A stretch of DNA of 60,123 nucleotides, taken from NCBI RefSeq assembly GCF_003201355.1, contig NZ_QICL01000030.1, positions 1-60,123 on the forward strand, written 5' to 3'. This DNA comes from Indolivaga alginatilytica (GTDB taxonomy: Bacteria > Bacteroidota > Bacteroidia > Bacteroidales > Dysgonomonadaceae). Numbering within the stretch: position 1 is the stretch's first letter; each line of letters starts with the position of its first letter. This document shows, piece after piece, positions 35,301 to 43,912 of this stretch. The notes under the pieces were generated by a model. The model worked only from the letters and a program-made list of their open reading frames with translations, was not told where the DNA came from and searched no databases. The position numbers were made by a program, and so were the translations under genes.

Positions 35301-36421
35301 CTTATGAGAAAAAAAATCATACATATTTAACAATCAAGATAGGTGATAGTGGTGTGGGAATTGCACCCGAAGATTTAAGTAGTGTTTTCACACGATTCTA
35401 CTATAATAGTAAAACGGATGCCAGCGAAACCAACGGTATAGGTCTTTCACTCACAAAAGATTTAATTGAATTGCATCATGGAATTATCTCTGCGGAAAGT
35501 AAATTGAATATAGGGACAACCTTTATCATAACAATCCCAATCGATAAAGAGAGTTTTATGGATTCGGAATTGGTAAAATCTCCTCAAATTCTTATTAATG
35601 AAGAAAATACTACTCAATCCTCTATGGAGGAGGAAGAATGGGCAGATACGTATCCTAAAAATGAAAAAGGAAATGTAAATCTTCTGCTTGTAGAGGATAA
35701 TGAAGACCTGCTTCACACCATGCAGAAAATATTATCGGGTCGCTATAATGTTCTTTCCTCATCAAATGGAGCAGAGGCAATGGAAATCTTAAAAACGGCA
35801 AGCATAGACATAATTATCAGTGATGTTATGATGCCCGAAATGGATGGTTTGGAACTTTGCAGAACATTAAAAAGTAATATCGAGACAAGTCATATTTCAA
35901 TTATATTACTGACCGCAAAAAACAGTGCTGACGACCGAATAGAATGCTACAATGCAGGTGCTGACGGGTACATATCCAAACCATTCGATCTAAAGGTACT
36001 GGAAGCCAGAATAAATAATTTTATAAGCAATAAAAAAGATAAGCAGCAGGAATTTAAATCGAACGTAGAAATAAATATCTCAACACTCGAATATCCTTCT
36101 CTGGACGAACAGTTTTTAAATAATGCCATCGAAATTATTGAGAAGTATCTCGCAGAAACAGAGTTCGATATCAACACCTTTGCAGAACATCTGAATATGT
36201 CGAAGTCGTCTTTATATCGCAAGATAAAGACCATGACGGGCCTATCGCCTATCGAGTTTATCCGAAATATCCGTTTGAAACATGCCTGCCAAATGTTGAA
36301 AGATAAATCGATCTCTATATCAGAAGTGGCTTATTCTGTCGGATTCTCTGATCCCAAGTACTTTACATCGTGTTTCAAAACCGAATTTAATATTACACCA
36401 AGTGAATATCAAAAGGGATAG
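32351..36421 (+). CDS. Hybrid two-component system regulator (HTCS) 1
   Basis: 1356 aa one-protein sensor and regulator. Order: signal peptide (1-22), two periplasmic propellers of Reg_prop repeats (about 35-670, with repeated DKDGYMWFGT-like strands), Y_Y_Y domain (about 725-790), one membrane helix (about 795-815), HisKA with phospho-acceptor His852 in NISHDFLTPL, HATPase (DADKIDKVVFNLLSNACKY), receiver with Asp1158 in IISDVMMPEMDG, and an AraC-type HTH at the C-terminus. It binds oligosaccharide in the periplasm and activates PUL genes. It is divergent from the large GH2 gene and convergent with the GH43 gene, with a terminator at 36469-36498. Confidence 0.96.
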   Translation: MLTLNKYLFLILTYFLFETTLGICSNPISINPIPVIAQFPSNSVQRIFQDKDGYMWFGTLDGLCRYDAYRLLTFRSNLNNPNLLTNNEITCISEDKNNNLWVGTREGLNILNRETFKITHLADPNIRRQHIRSILTASDGTIWVGLGNGIYRYDSDYNILKVYPTGTKESSLPNNGINSISEDSDGNIWVLLWRGGLHKYNKTDDTFIHFPSIGTIDNPFRIFQDNHKQYWICTWGDGIFRFDPNKIGQNMYSSLEIYNKERQQPEDTFFSIVQDNSNGYIWAMSFSGLYALEYSNDGSVKQADISYLFKETNNIFSEIIKDRSGNLWIGAFSEGALTINFNKPEIQNYPLKAITNKVRVVPNITCIYEDKDGVMWMNQNRLGLNLYYPQKGDVKLAADLPALRNIQGLRNAAAIKGFSFTDNVWVGLENEPVIYVLNRKEESISIVDQIDLTLYQSNPGTPRIFFEDRNRNIWVVTTSGIFIKPYNQAELKHISSSLGAITAITEDKDGSIWVSSENSGIYEITSDSRDNFNKWNIKNYTEKTDNLISDNIQSLSADNQNKIWIGTKEGNIVLYDKTLKVFQDYTESCGMFGEAILDIVTDSFNRIWISTNKRITEYNPENGASRDYTVSDGLLVNSFLKGSYFKNSSNKIYFGGNRGISSFTSSEKLSGNPKPSKVLITDVKIQNQSILQGFSGSQFNTISQTLTIYPDDRNIEIDFSSLNYTFPGKIQYAYKLEGVDDDWVYTSSNRQFATYNQLAKGSYTFYVKATDENRLWSSEVTQFRIQKLPAFYETWWAYLIYSTLFLICLYSALRIVQNRLKLRNELKIAQIEKEKSEELTQTKLRYFTNISHDFLTPLTIISCLIDDIESSSKKQLPQYGIMRSNVNRLKRLLQQVLDFRKVESGNMKLKITHGEIVAFIQDVCYTHFSPLIQKKKINFTFAAESKQIQAYFDADKIDKVVFNLLSNACKYTPQGGDIKVHLQSYEKKNHTYLTIKIGDSGVGIAPEDLSSVFTRFYYNSKTDASETNGIGLSLTKDLIELHHGIISAESKLNIGTTFIITIPIDKESFMDSELVKSPQILINEENTTQSSMEEEEWADTYPKNEKGNVNLLLVEDNEDLLHTMQKILSGRYNVLSSSNGAEAMEILKTASIDIIISDVMMPEMDGLELCRTLKSNIETSHISIILLTAKNSADDRIECYNAGADGYISKPFDLKVLEARINNFISNKKDKQQEFKSNVEINISTLEYPSLDEQFLNNAIEIIEKYLAETEFDINTFAEHLNMSKSSLYRKIKTMTGLSPIEFIRNIRLKHACQMLKDKSISISEVAYSVGFSDPKYFTSCFKTEFNITPSEYQKG

Positions 36422-36468
36422 AAAAGTTGATAAATAAACAAGTAGTCAGTGCTATTCCTTTACAAATA

Positions 36469-36498
36469 GAAAGCCTCCTTTAAATAAAAGAGGCTTTC
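36469..36498. terminator. Terminator between HTCS 1 and the GH43 gene
   Basis: Perfect 9-bp stem GAAAGCCTC (36469-36477) and GAGGCTTTC (36490-36498) between convergent stops. Confidence 0.75.
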
Positions 36499-36529
36499 GT
36501 TATTAATATTACTGAGGCAAAATATTTCC

Positions 36530-38038
36530 TTACTGCTTAAACCTTATTTTCTTACCCCAAATGGATTTACCATCCTTGGTTAGGCCAGAAAAAAGAATGG
36601 TACGGGTCTGATTTTCCCAATCCTGTCCAACAAAAACCGAAATATCAGAAATCGTTTTATCATCTACAATTAAAACCAATCGTCCGTCATTGCTGAGTTG
36701 CCATTTACCTTTAAACTCTCCCGAGAGAGACATATCTTCATTAAATTGAACAACTTTAGAGACATTTTTATTCTTATCATCTAAGTGCATATCCTCAACT
36801 TGTACTTGTCCGGCAACTAATACTTTATCGTTATTATTGAGGTCTTCGATGAAGAGGACTTCCCAGTGTCCTATTAGATCAGGCTCTTTTACTTCTTGTC
36901 GGGTTGTGTTTGTATATCTTTCGGGCGATACCACAGGCCATCCCTCATTTGTCCAGAATATCTCACGAACATGTAAATCCATCATATGATTTTTGGGAGC
37001 AGGACGTCCCTGATGCGCCATGAAGTATTTTCCTTGCCCATCATCAAAAACGCTGCAATGGGCCACTCCTGCCCATCCCGGATGGTTCATAAACCGATAA
37101 GGGTAGGTTAAAATGGGCAAATTATCTTCTTCCTCTCGCATATCTTTACCATTCAGATCGATAAAAGGCCCTTCGGGTGAATCAGACCTGCCTACTCTCA
37201 CATTGTAAGTGGTTACCAAAGGATCGTATGAAACGAACAAATACCATTTTTTGAATTGCGGATTATAGATAATTTCAGGGGCCTCTATGTTGTTTCGCTT
37301 TCCGTCATAGCGTCTGGCTATTAAATGCCCTTGATCCCCCTCTATCAAAGGCAATCCTGTTTCGGGATTCAGTTCTACACAGTGCAGTCCTCCGAAATAA
37401 GATCCGTAATGCATCCATTGTTTCCCCGTGTTTATATCTTCTGCAATACTAGGGTCTATAGCATTCATCACATCTCCTTTTTTTGTTTTCACGACACAGC
37501 CTTTGAGTATCCAAGTACCTTCGGGCGAGTCCGCTTCTGCCAATCCGATATAAGAAGTCTGCATGCCAAATGCAGACACACTATAATAGAGCCTGTATTT
37601 TCCCTTATACTCAAGGATATAAGGAGCCCAAATATTAGAGGCTCCTCTCCCATCGCTATTAACCAGTACCCATTTTTTCGCTTCCTCGGGTATTTTATCA
37701 AACGCCCAACCGACAAACTCCCAGTTGACCAAGTCTTTCGATTTTCTGATCTGAATATAACCAAAGGGCAATTTGTTTTCAATAATTGTAGTACTGTCTT
37801 CCCGATAAATAGCATCAGTGGAATACATATAATATGTATCACCGAATAATTTACACGAAGGGTCATGAATATTATATGTTCCCCACTTCTTATAATCTGT
37901 CATAGAGCTGACATTTCTGTAATCGTCCTCCCATGGATTTGGATTGTCTGAGATATCAAATACCTTATCATGTTTTCCACAACAACATAAGACCGTTATA
38001 ATTATAATACACAAATACCCAATTATTTTCATCCGCAT
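36530..38038 (-). CDS. GH43 endo-arabinanase-like lipoprotein
   Basis: 502 aa lipoprotein with cysteines at 18-20 after a hydrophobic signal. The five-bladed GH43 propeller has the base Asp59 in NIHDPSCK, the pKa modulator Asp195 in NAIDPSI and the acid Glu252 in NIEAPEIIY. The block SNIWAPYILEYKGKYRLYYSVS is typical of arabinan endo-1,5-alpha-L-arabinosidases. A C-terminal beta domain (about 380-502) contains GHWEVLFIEDLNNNDK and a closing lipocalin-like sheet. It would cut the alpha-1,5-arabinan chain at the cell surface. It is 7 bp downstream of the GH51 gene. Confidence 0.9.
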   Translation of the reverse strand: MRMKIIGYLCIIIITVLCCCGKHDKVFDISDNPNPWEDDYRNVSSMTDYKKWGTYNIHDPSCKLFGDTYYMYSTDAIYREDSTTIIENKLPFGYIQIRKSKDLVNWEFVGWAFDKIPEEAKKWVLVNSDGRGASNIWAPYILEYKGKYRLYYSVSAFGMQTSYIGLAEADSPEGTWILKGCVVKTKKGDVMNAIDPSIAEDINTGKQWMHYGSYFGGLHCVELNPETGLPLIEGDQGHLIARRYDGKRNNIEAPEIIYNPQFKKWYLFVSYDPLVTTYNVRVGRSDSPEGPFIDLNGKDMREEEDNLPILTYPYRFMNHPGWAGVAHCSVFDDGQGKYFMAHQGRPAPKNHMMDLHVREIFWTNEGWPVVSPERYTNTTRQEVKEPDLIGHWEVLFIEDLNNNDKVLVAGQVQVEDMHLDDKNKNVSKVVQFNEDMSLSGEFKGKWQLSNDGRLVLIVDDKTISDISVFVGQDWENQTRTILFSGLTKDGKSIWGKKIRFKQ

Positions 38039-38045
38039 TCAGTAT

Positions 38046-40013
38046 TTATAATTGAATTTTATACAGACTAAAAGATTGTGCTTTAGCTATAATCTGTAAA
38101 GTATTACCCTCTAATTTAGCGGTAGTTTTTTGAGGAATAATATTAGTTGGTGTTTGTAGAGAATTAACAATTTTCAAATCATTTGCTTTAAGCTCAAAGC
38201 ATTCTCCCAATGAGAGGGTCGCTTGTTTTTTCAATCCTTCCACATTTATTTTTATATCCTTAGAGTCAGTTCCTGTATTAGCAACTTTCACGATATAACA
38301 GTTCTCGTCTTTATCGTATACTGCCGATGCATACAGATCATCTTCTCCCGAAATTGAAGTATTGTTTCTGGTAAGAGGCATCACATTAGTTCCCTTATTT
38401 TGTGCATAAAGCTGTTGCACATAATAATTAGGTGTCTTTACGGATGACAGGTTATCAAACCAGATCATATCGGGTTTCCATTGCCATGCGTCTACGTGAG
38501 CCAATAATGGAGCGTAAGTACACATATGCACAATATCTGCATTGCGTTCCAATCCTGTCATGAAAGCTGCTTCGTAAAGTGCCGACTCAAAATTATTATC
38601 ACGATTGGGCACATGACATGCATATTCTCCGGCAAATACCGCAGGACCTTTTCTATCATAATTATCGTATCGCTTGGCACTGTTCAAAAACCATTTTGGG
38701 TCTTTGTAATAATGTTCGTCTACGAGGTCAACTTTCAGCCTTTTCATTTCCGGCCATAAGTATTCAAATTTATCTCCGTCTGCCGAAGGACCCGAACTTC
38801 CTATAATTTTAATATCGGGATATTTTGCCCTGATCGCTTTTACAAATGGTTCGAGACGTACAACATATTCATCTCCCCACTGTTCGTTTCCAATACCTAT
38901 ATATTTAAGATTGAAAGGTGCAGGGTGTCCCATCTCTGCACGGACTTTTCCCCATGTCGAAGTGGGCGATCCATTGGCAAATTCTATTAAATCCAAAGCA
39001 TCCTGAATGTATGAGCCTAAATCTTTTACAGGAACATGGCATTCTTCTTTTTCATTCTGATATTGACATGCCAGTCCGCAACTTAATACGGGTAGCGGCT
39101 CTGCTCCCATATCTTCCGACAAAAGGAAATATTCATAAAACCCTAACCCATAGCTTTGATAGTAATCGGGAAAGAAACGATGAGGAAAAGTATAGTGCCA
39201 TCTGTTCTCATTTACAGGCCTGTTCTCCACTGCTCCGATCGTTTTTTTCCAATCATAACGGGTGTCAAGGTCTGTTCCTTCTACGATACATCCACCCGGA
39301 AAACGGAATACTCCCGGTTTGATATCTGATAGAGCCTGTGCCAAATCGGCTCTCAATCCGTTTTCACGTCCTTTCCATGTGTTTACAGGAAAAAGAGAAA
39401 CATGCTCTAAAGCAACGGAGCCTTTAGAGTCTAAGAATATGCGCAAACGCCCTTTAGCTTCTGTAGCTTTAGGTGTCAGACTGATTTCATATTTTTTCCA
39501 ATCGCCCGCATTAATTACCAGTTGTTGAGTAACAAGAATATCATTCTTCTCATCCAGGAGATCTATCCGTATTTTTTGAGGCTCGTTTGAATTTACTGTT
39601 TTTGCCCATACTGAAAAGCGGTATGCTTCGTTTTGTTTAAAACCCATACCTCTGAATCCTTCATTTTCGATACCTGTCCGTTTGTGTGGATGTCCCGGAT
39701 CAGATAACACCACATAGGTAGGATTTTGATCGAATAGAGGATTATCTTTTCTTACTTCCACTTTTCCGAATGTATTCCATCCCATTAAGTTTTGAGGAAA
39801 ATCAAAAGAACGATTTTTCACTAATTCGGCATATAAGCCTCCGTCTGCTGCAAAGTTTATGTCTTCAAAGAAGAGTCCGTACATAGTGGATTGAATAGGT
39901 GCTCCCACCTTTTTAGTATCCAATACAAAGTCGTATGCTTGTTGCTGAGAATATCCCGACATGGAAAGACTCAGTAAACATGCCATACCTAAAGCTTTAT
40001 ATGTATTTTTCAT
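38046..40013 (-). CDS. GH51 alpha-L-arabinofuranosidase, exported
   Basis: 655 aa with a signal peptide (ALGMACLLSLSMSGYSQ). An inserted CBM4-like sandwich occupies about 60-210. The TIM barrel carries RFPGGCIVEG, the acid/base Glu377 in YIGIGNEQWG and the nucleophile Glu463 in VFAGEYACHV, followed by a C-terminal beta domain. The enzyme releases terminal alpha-L-arabinofuranose from arabinan or arabinogalactan. It is 7 bp upstream of the GH43 gene, so the two are co-transcribed. The MITE copy 2 lies directly upstream (40044-40420) and must carry or displace its promoter if it is not read from the GH27 gene. Confidence 0.94.
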   Translation of the reverse strand: MKNTYKALGMACLLSLSMSGYSQQQAYDFVLDTKKVGAPIQSTMYGLFFEDINFAADGGLYAELVKNRSFDFPQNLMGWNTFGKVEVRKDNPLFDQNPTYVVLSDPGHPHKRTGIENEGFRGMGFKQNEAYRFSVWAKTVNSNEPQKIRIDLLDEKNDILVTQQLVINAGDWKKYEISLTPKATEAKGRLRIFLDSKGSVALEHVSLFPVNTWKGRENGLRADLAQALSDIKPGVFRFPGGCIVEGTDLDTRYDWKKTIGAVENRPVNENRWHYTFPHRFFPDYYQSYGLGFYEYFLLSEDMGAEPLPVLSCGLACQYQNEKEECHVPVKDLGSYIQDALDLIEFANGSPTSTWGKVRAEMGHPAPFNLKYIGIGNEQWGDEYVVRLEPFVKAIRAKYPDIKIIGSSGPSADGDKFEYLWPEMKRLKVDLVDEHYYKDPKWFLNSAKRYDNYDRKGPAVFAGEYACHVPNRDNNFESALYEAAFMTGLERNADIVHMCTYAPLLAHVDAWQWKPDMIWFDNLSSVKTPNYYVQQLYAQNKGTNVMPLTRNNTSISGEDDLYASAVYDKDENCYIVKVANTGTDSKDIKINVEGLKKQATLSLGECFELKANDLKIVNSLQTPTNIIPQKTTAKLEGNTLQIIAKAQSFSLYKIQL

Positions 40014-40043
40014 ATTCCTTATAAAATTAAAATTTATTTACTT

Positions 40044-40420
40044 ATACGAATCAGTAGTTAAATTGTCTCTAATAAATGATTTTTTTTGACTGACGCACCT
40101 CTATCGAGGTTTGTCTTTCATTTTGCCTTGATGCAAAACGAAACAAAAAATCAAGACTGTGCCTCTTTGCACGACCCGATTCGTGCTTGAAAGCGAAAAC
40201 AAAAAAATACATTTGAGTCTGATTTCCTTTTGTTTTTTACACTTTCTTCTCACATCGGGTACCCCGTGCAACCAGCAAGGTCGGGAGCCTAACGGGCGTA
40301 AGAAAAGCCGACATAAACTTCAAAGGTGAGGTATCCATCCGTTGCTGGCAAAAATTGCACGTAGCTTATAAATAACTTAAAAGAGCGTTTATTACTGATA
40401 ATTCAACTACAGATTCCCAT
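40044..40420. mobile_element. MITE-like element, copy 2, inverted
   Basis: 377-bp relative of the element at 16165-16682 in opposite orientation. Its right end (40379-40420) keeps the 42-bp terminal repeat, while the left end (about 40044-40085) is more diverged. It is flanked by a perfect 5-bp duplication TACTT (40039-40043 and 40421-40425). The outer portions match copy 1 as reverse complement; the central part is shorter. Its right end overlaps the last codons of the GH27 gene. Confidence 0.75.
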
Positions 40421-41786
40421 TACTTGTTATTTTATATAATCCACAACTATGCGGAGATAGTGTACGCGAAAACGATCCTGTAAACGCACCTAACTTTTCA
40501 CCACTCCACACATCTTCAACAGAGGAACCATTTTTTATCCCGACGTCTGCAAATGATACACCAACGGTATCCGATTTTCCATCCTGAATATTGAATAATG
40601 CCAAGTAAATATCCCCCGTTTTAGGATTGCGTGATGTAATAGCTAGTTTGCCATCTTTTTGATATACCTGACGAACGTCTGTACTTTCACGATGCATTTT
40701 CAAGACCTCTTCATTTGTCAGTAACGACAATGTGAATGCGTCATTACTCGGCATATCACCTCCAAACATTAACGGTGATCGTAAGATGGTGAAAAATGTC
40801 ATCAATGAATATTGTTCATCTTTTGTTAAGCGAGTCATACGGTCTTCGCCTCGTTCGCCACGCACCGATATTCTGCCTAAAGGAATCATATCGCAATCGG
40901 GCCAAGTTCCGGGTGATATATACGAGTACCAACCCTGAGCCACTTGCATCAAATGAGTTAAGTGTCCCCATGTATCCCATACATCATCAACCATACGCCA
41001 CATATTAGCATTCTCTTTTACATGATCTCCTTTATTAACCGGAGTTTCGCCGGGAGATGTACTCAGAACCATAGGACGCCCGGTCTGGTCGATAGCTTTG
41101 CGGATTAGCTCTATTTCTGCCTGATGGTAAGGACGTGATAAATCGTCAATTTTGATAAAATCAACTCCCCACGAAGCATACAAATCCATTATCGAATTGT
41201 AATATTCCTGTGCTCCGGGTTTCTTAGCTACAATGGTATAATTATCACGTAACCATTCACATTGTAATTCGGTAGAATATATCTGATCGGCAGTTATACC
41301 ATTCGTTCCTTTAATCGGCATTTTCTTGGCTACAGCCTCTTTAGGCACACCTCGCATTATATGTATTCCAAATTTTAATCCTTGTGAATGAATATAATCT
41401 GCCAGTTTCTTAAAACCTTCTCCGTCGGCTGCCGACGGAAAACGGTTAACGGCAGGTTGGTAACGACCATATTCGTCTAATACATAAATAGGATCGGTTT
41501 GATTATAACCTCCGGCTTTATCGTTCTTTACAAACCACCGGATATCAACCACAATGTATTCCCACCCGTATTTTTTGAGATTCTTTGCCATATAATCCGA
41601 ATTGGCTTTTACCTCATGTTCTTCAACTGTAGGACCATAGCAATCCCAACTATTCCACCCCATCGGAGGAGTCGGGGCCCATTCCTTAAAATCGCCTTTT
41701 CCCTTATCTTCAGATTTTGTCGATCCAAATACGTTACTACCGATTAAAGAGACTGCGATAAATAAGATTCCGATTGTTTTTTTCAT
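40407..41786 (-). CDS. GH27 alpha-galactosidase/beta-L-arabinopyranosidase
   Basis: 459 aa with a signal peptide (TIGILFIAVSLIGSNVFG). GH27 TIM barrel: PPMGWNSWDCYG (about 40-51), GLKFGIHIMRG, the nucleophile Asp214 in DFIKIDDLS and the acid near 267 in MWRMVDDVWD, then a C-terminal beta sandwich. GH27 covers alpha-galactosidases and beta-L-arabinopyranosidases; in an arabinogalactan locus the latter is plausible, but the first-motif residues (VVDIRWF instead of the usual NLDDCW type) do not settle it. The last residues and stop codon lie inside MITE copy 2, so the original C-terminus was probably altered. Confidence 0.9.
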   Translation of the reverse strand: MKKTIGILFIAVSLIGSNVFGSTKSEDKGKGDFKEWAPTPPMGWNSWDCYGPTVEEHEVKANSDYMAKNLKKYGWEYIVVDIRWFVKNDKAGGYNQTDPIYVLDEYGRYQPAVNRFPSAADGEGFKKLADYIHSQGLKFGIHIMRGVPKEAVAKKMPIKGTNGITADQIYSTELQCEWLRDNYTIVAKKPGAQEYYNSIMDLYASWGVDFIKIDDLSRPYHQAEIELIRKAIDQTGRPMVLSTSPGETPVNKGDHVKENANMWRMVDDVWDTWGHLTHLMQVAQGWYSYISPGTWPDCDMIPLGRISVRGERGEDRMTRLTKDEQYSLMTFFTILRSPLMFGGDMPSNDAFTLSLLTNEEVLKMHRESTDVRQVYQKDGKLAITSRNPKTGDIYLALFNIQDGKSDTVGVSFADVGIKNGSSVEDVWSGEKLGAFTGSFSRTLSPHSCGLYKITSNGNL

Positions 41787-41871
41787 TATTATATATGATT
41801 AAGATTAGATGCAAATCAAGGTCTCAGACCATTTTAATATTTTGGATGTAAATTACTGGTATTCATCAATT

Positions 41872-43818
41872 CTACCTTGCTTTATTCAGCACAATTACAA
41901 AGCCACCGTTCGGTTGTATCTGAACATTCAGTTTTCCATTATCGAGAGTTATATCTTGTTGAATGAACTCCCTGCTTGTTTTGCCGTCTGTAATCATCTT
42001 ACCCGATTTGGGAGCATCAAGCCTTGTCAAATCAAGCTCCAGATTTTTAACTGTGGTTTCCGCATTAATACCACCAACATACCATGTATCACCTGATTTA
42101 CGTGCTATCACAGTATATTTAGCAGGATATCCGTCAATAAATTTGATATCATCCCAAGCATGAGGGATCTGTTTCATATATTCCTGAACAAAAACGGGTT
42201 GCTTTGCCATACTTTCGGGTACTTCTACAAAATGTTGTATTCCCGATTGAAAAAGAACAGTTAATGCAATCTCAAATCCATTTGTAGTTATACGTTTAAT
42301 ACCGGGTATTTCTCCGAAACAAACAGGTGTAAAATCCATAGGTCCTACCACATTACGGGCAAAAGGTAACATGGCTGAGTGTATCGGCTGTAAATCTGCC
42401 GTTTTCTGATCGAATGTTATAAATTCGAAGCCTTTAACAGCTTCCATTGTCAACAGATTAGGATATGTACGGCTCCATCCCCGTGGTAATGTGGTTCCAT
42501 GAAAATTAAGTACCAGTTTATATTTGGCAGCATCTTCCATTATATCATAATACAGCTTTATGGATGCCTGCCCGTCTCCGGGGAAGAAATCTATTTTCAT
42601 CCCTTTTACTCCCATCTGGCTGATTCGTTTAAATTCAATATCACGGATAGAAGCATCTATCATTCTGTCTTTAGGTGTCTGATAAGTTTCATTCCAATTA
42701 CCTGCAGAATTGTACCATAAAAGAATATCCACATTTTTTGTAGCTGCATAATCTACCAATTCTTTCATGCGGTCATATCCTATCTCTTTATCCCATAAAG
42801 CATCTATAAGAAGATAAGGCCAGCTCATTTTACTGGCATAATCAATATATATTTTCTGACGGTCGTAATTACAGGAAGGGTCTTTTTCAACTCCCCAACT
42901 CCATGCAGCAGGACCTGTTTTTATGAAAGAAAGATCCTCTATAGCCGATGGCACTGCAACATCTGTCACTAATGACGATTCTACAATATTAGCCAGTGTA
43001 CCTGTCATTATCACTCGCCAAGGGCTTTCCAACGGTAATTTACCTTTAGGTTTAGCGGAGTCATCCGGATTAGGAGTTTCTCCCTGTTGAGGAAAACGAA
43101 TACTATATTCCTCATTGGGTGCGTTTTGCTCCAGACGAGTACCGCAATATTCGGGAGTCAATCCTGATTCTGTTATCAATACCCAATATCCATTGGTTGA
43201 AAACAGTGCAGGAAAAGACCATCCCGATTCAGAGGGGGCAGTAGTTCCAACAGGAATATCCAATAAATAATGGTCTTCGTAACTCGGACATGTTTTGGCC
43301 CAACAATCTTTTACCATTGCATGAGGATGCATCCATGCCCGAGCGGTAGAATCGAGCTTAAAAGATGTACACTCTTTATCTATTATCTTTTCATCATCAT
43401 CTGTTTTTTTAGGAAAACGGTATTTGAAAGCTACTCCCCTATCCGATAGCTGAAAAATAACATCCATAATCTGACCTTTTTCACTCATTACCGTAAAAAT
43501 TGTACGATTGGCCTTATAGGTATTAGTCTGGCGTTTTTCTCCCGGCGTTTGATAGGTTTCTGTAATCAACTCAGGATTGCTGATCGTTTTTAATACCAAT
43601 CCTTTTGAAAAATTACCATCTTCACGAATCAATCCTAATTTGGAGATATCCAATACAGACTTTCCATTATAATTTACCTGATACCTCATCTCTCCGGCGT
43701 CAGTAATAGACACTTCGGCTGTCACTTTCTTATCAGGACTGCTTAAGATAAAGTTTCTTTTCTCCGTACAACTTAATAAACTAACCAGTATACAAAAAAA
43801 CAGTAATAAAGCTTTCAT
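41872..43818 (-). CDS. GH97 retaining-type alpha-galactosidase-like lipoprotein
   Basis: 648 aa lipoprotein (Cys17). Three GH97 parts: an N-terminal beta-sandwich (about 25-290), a TIM barrel with VKGMKIDFFPGDGQ (probable nucleophile Asp410) and NFHGTTLPRGWSRTYPN, then TMEAVKGFE, and a C-terminal beta domain. The aspartate in the IDFF strand and the lack of the SusB-type glutamates point to the retaining subgroup, which contains alpha-galactosidases and beta-L-arabinopyranosidases. It lies between the broken GH51 and the GH27 gene on the minus strand. A hairpin TTAAGGTAA/TTACCTTAA (43841-43879) lies upstream. Confidence 0.92.
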   Translation of the reverse strand: MKALLLFFCILVSLLSCTEKRNFILSSPDKKVTAEVSITDAGEMRYQVNYNGKSVLDISKLGLIREDGNFSKGLVLKTISNPELITETYQTPGEKRQTNTYKANRTIFTVMSEKGQIMDVIFQLSDRGVAFKYRFPKKTDDDEKIIDKECTSFKLDSTARAWMHPHAMVKDCWAKTCPSYEDHYLLDIPVGTTAPSESGWSFPALFSTNGYWVLITESGLTPEYCGTRLEQNAPNEEYSIRFPQQGETPNPDDSAKPKGKLPLESPWRVIMTGTLANIVESSLVTDVAVPSAIEDLSFIKTGPAAWSWGVEKDPSCNYDRQKIYIDYASKMSWPYLLIDALWDKEIGYDRMKELVDYAATKNVDILLWYNSAGNWNETYQTPKDRMIDASIRDIEFKRISQMGVKGMKIDFFPGDGQASIKLYYDIMEDAAKYKLVLNFHGTTLPRGWSRTYPNLLTMEAVKGFEFITFDQKTADLQPIHSAMLPFARNVVGPMDFTPVCFGEIPGIKRITTNGFEIALTVLFQSGIQHFVEVPESMAKQPVFVQEYMKQIPHAWDDIKFIDGYPAKYTVIARKSGDTWYVGGINAETTVKNLELDLTRLDAPKSGKMITDGKTSREFIQQDITLDNGKLNVQIQPNGGFVIVLNKAR

Positions 43819-43912
43819 CCTTTTATTATTATGTTATTGATTAAGGTAAACTCAATCCCGAGGATTTCGCTTACCTTAAGATTGTTATGACTCCAGATCA
43901 GATCATTAATAC

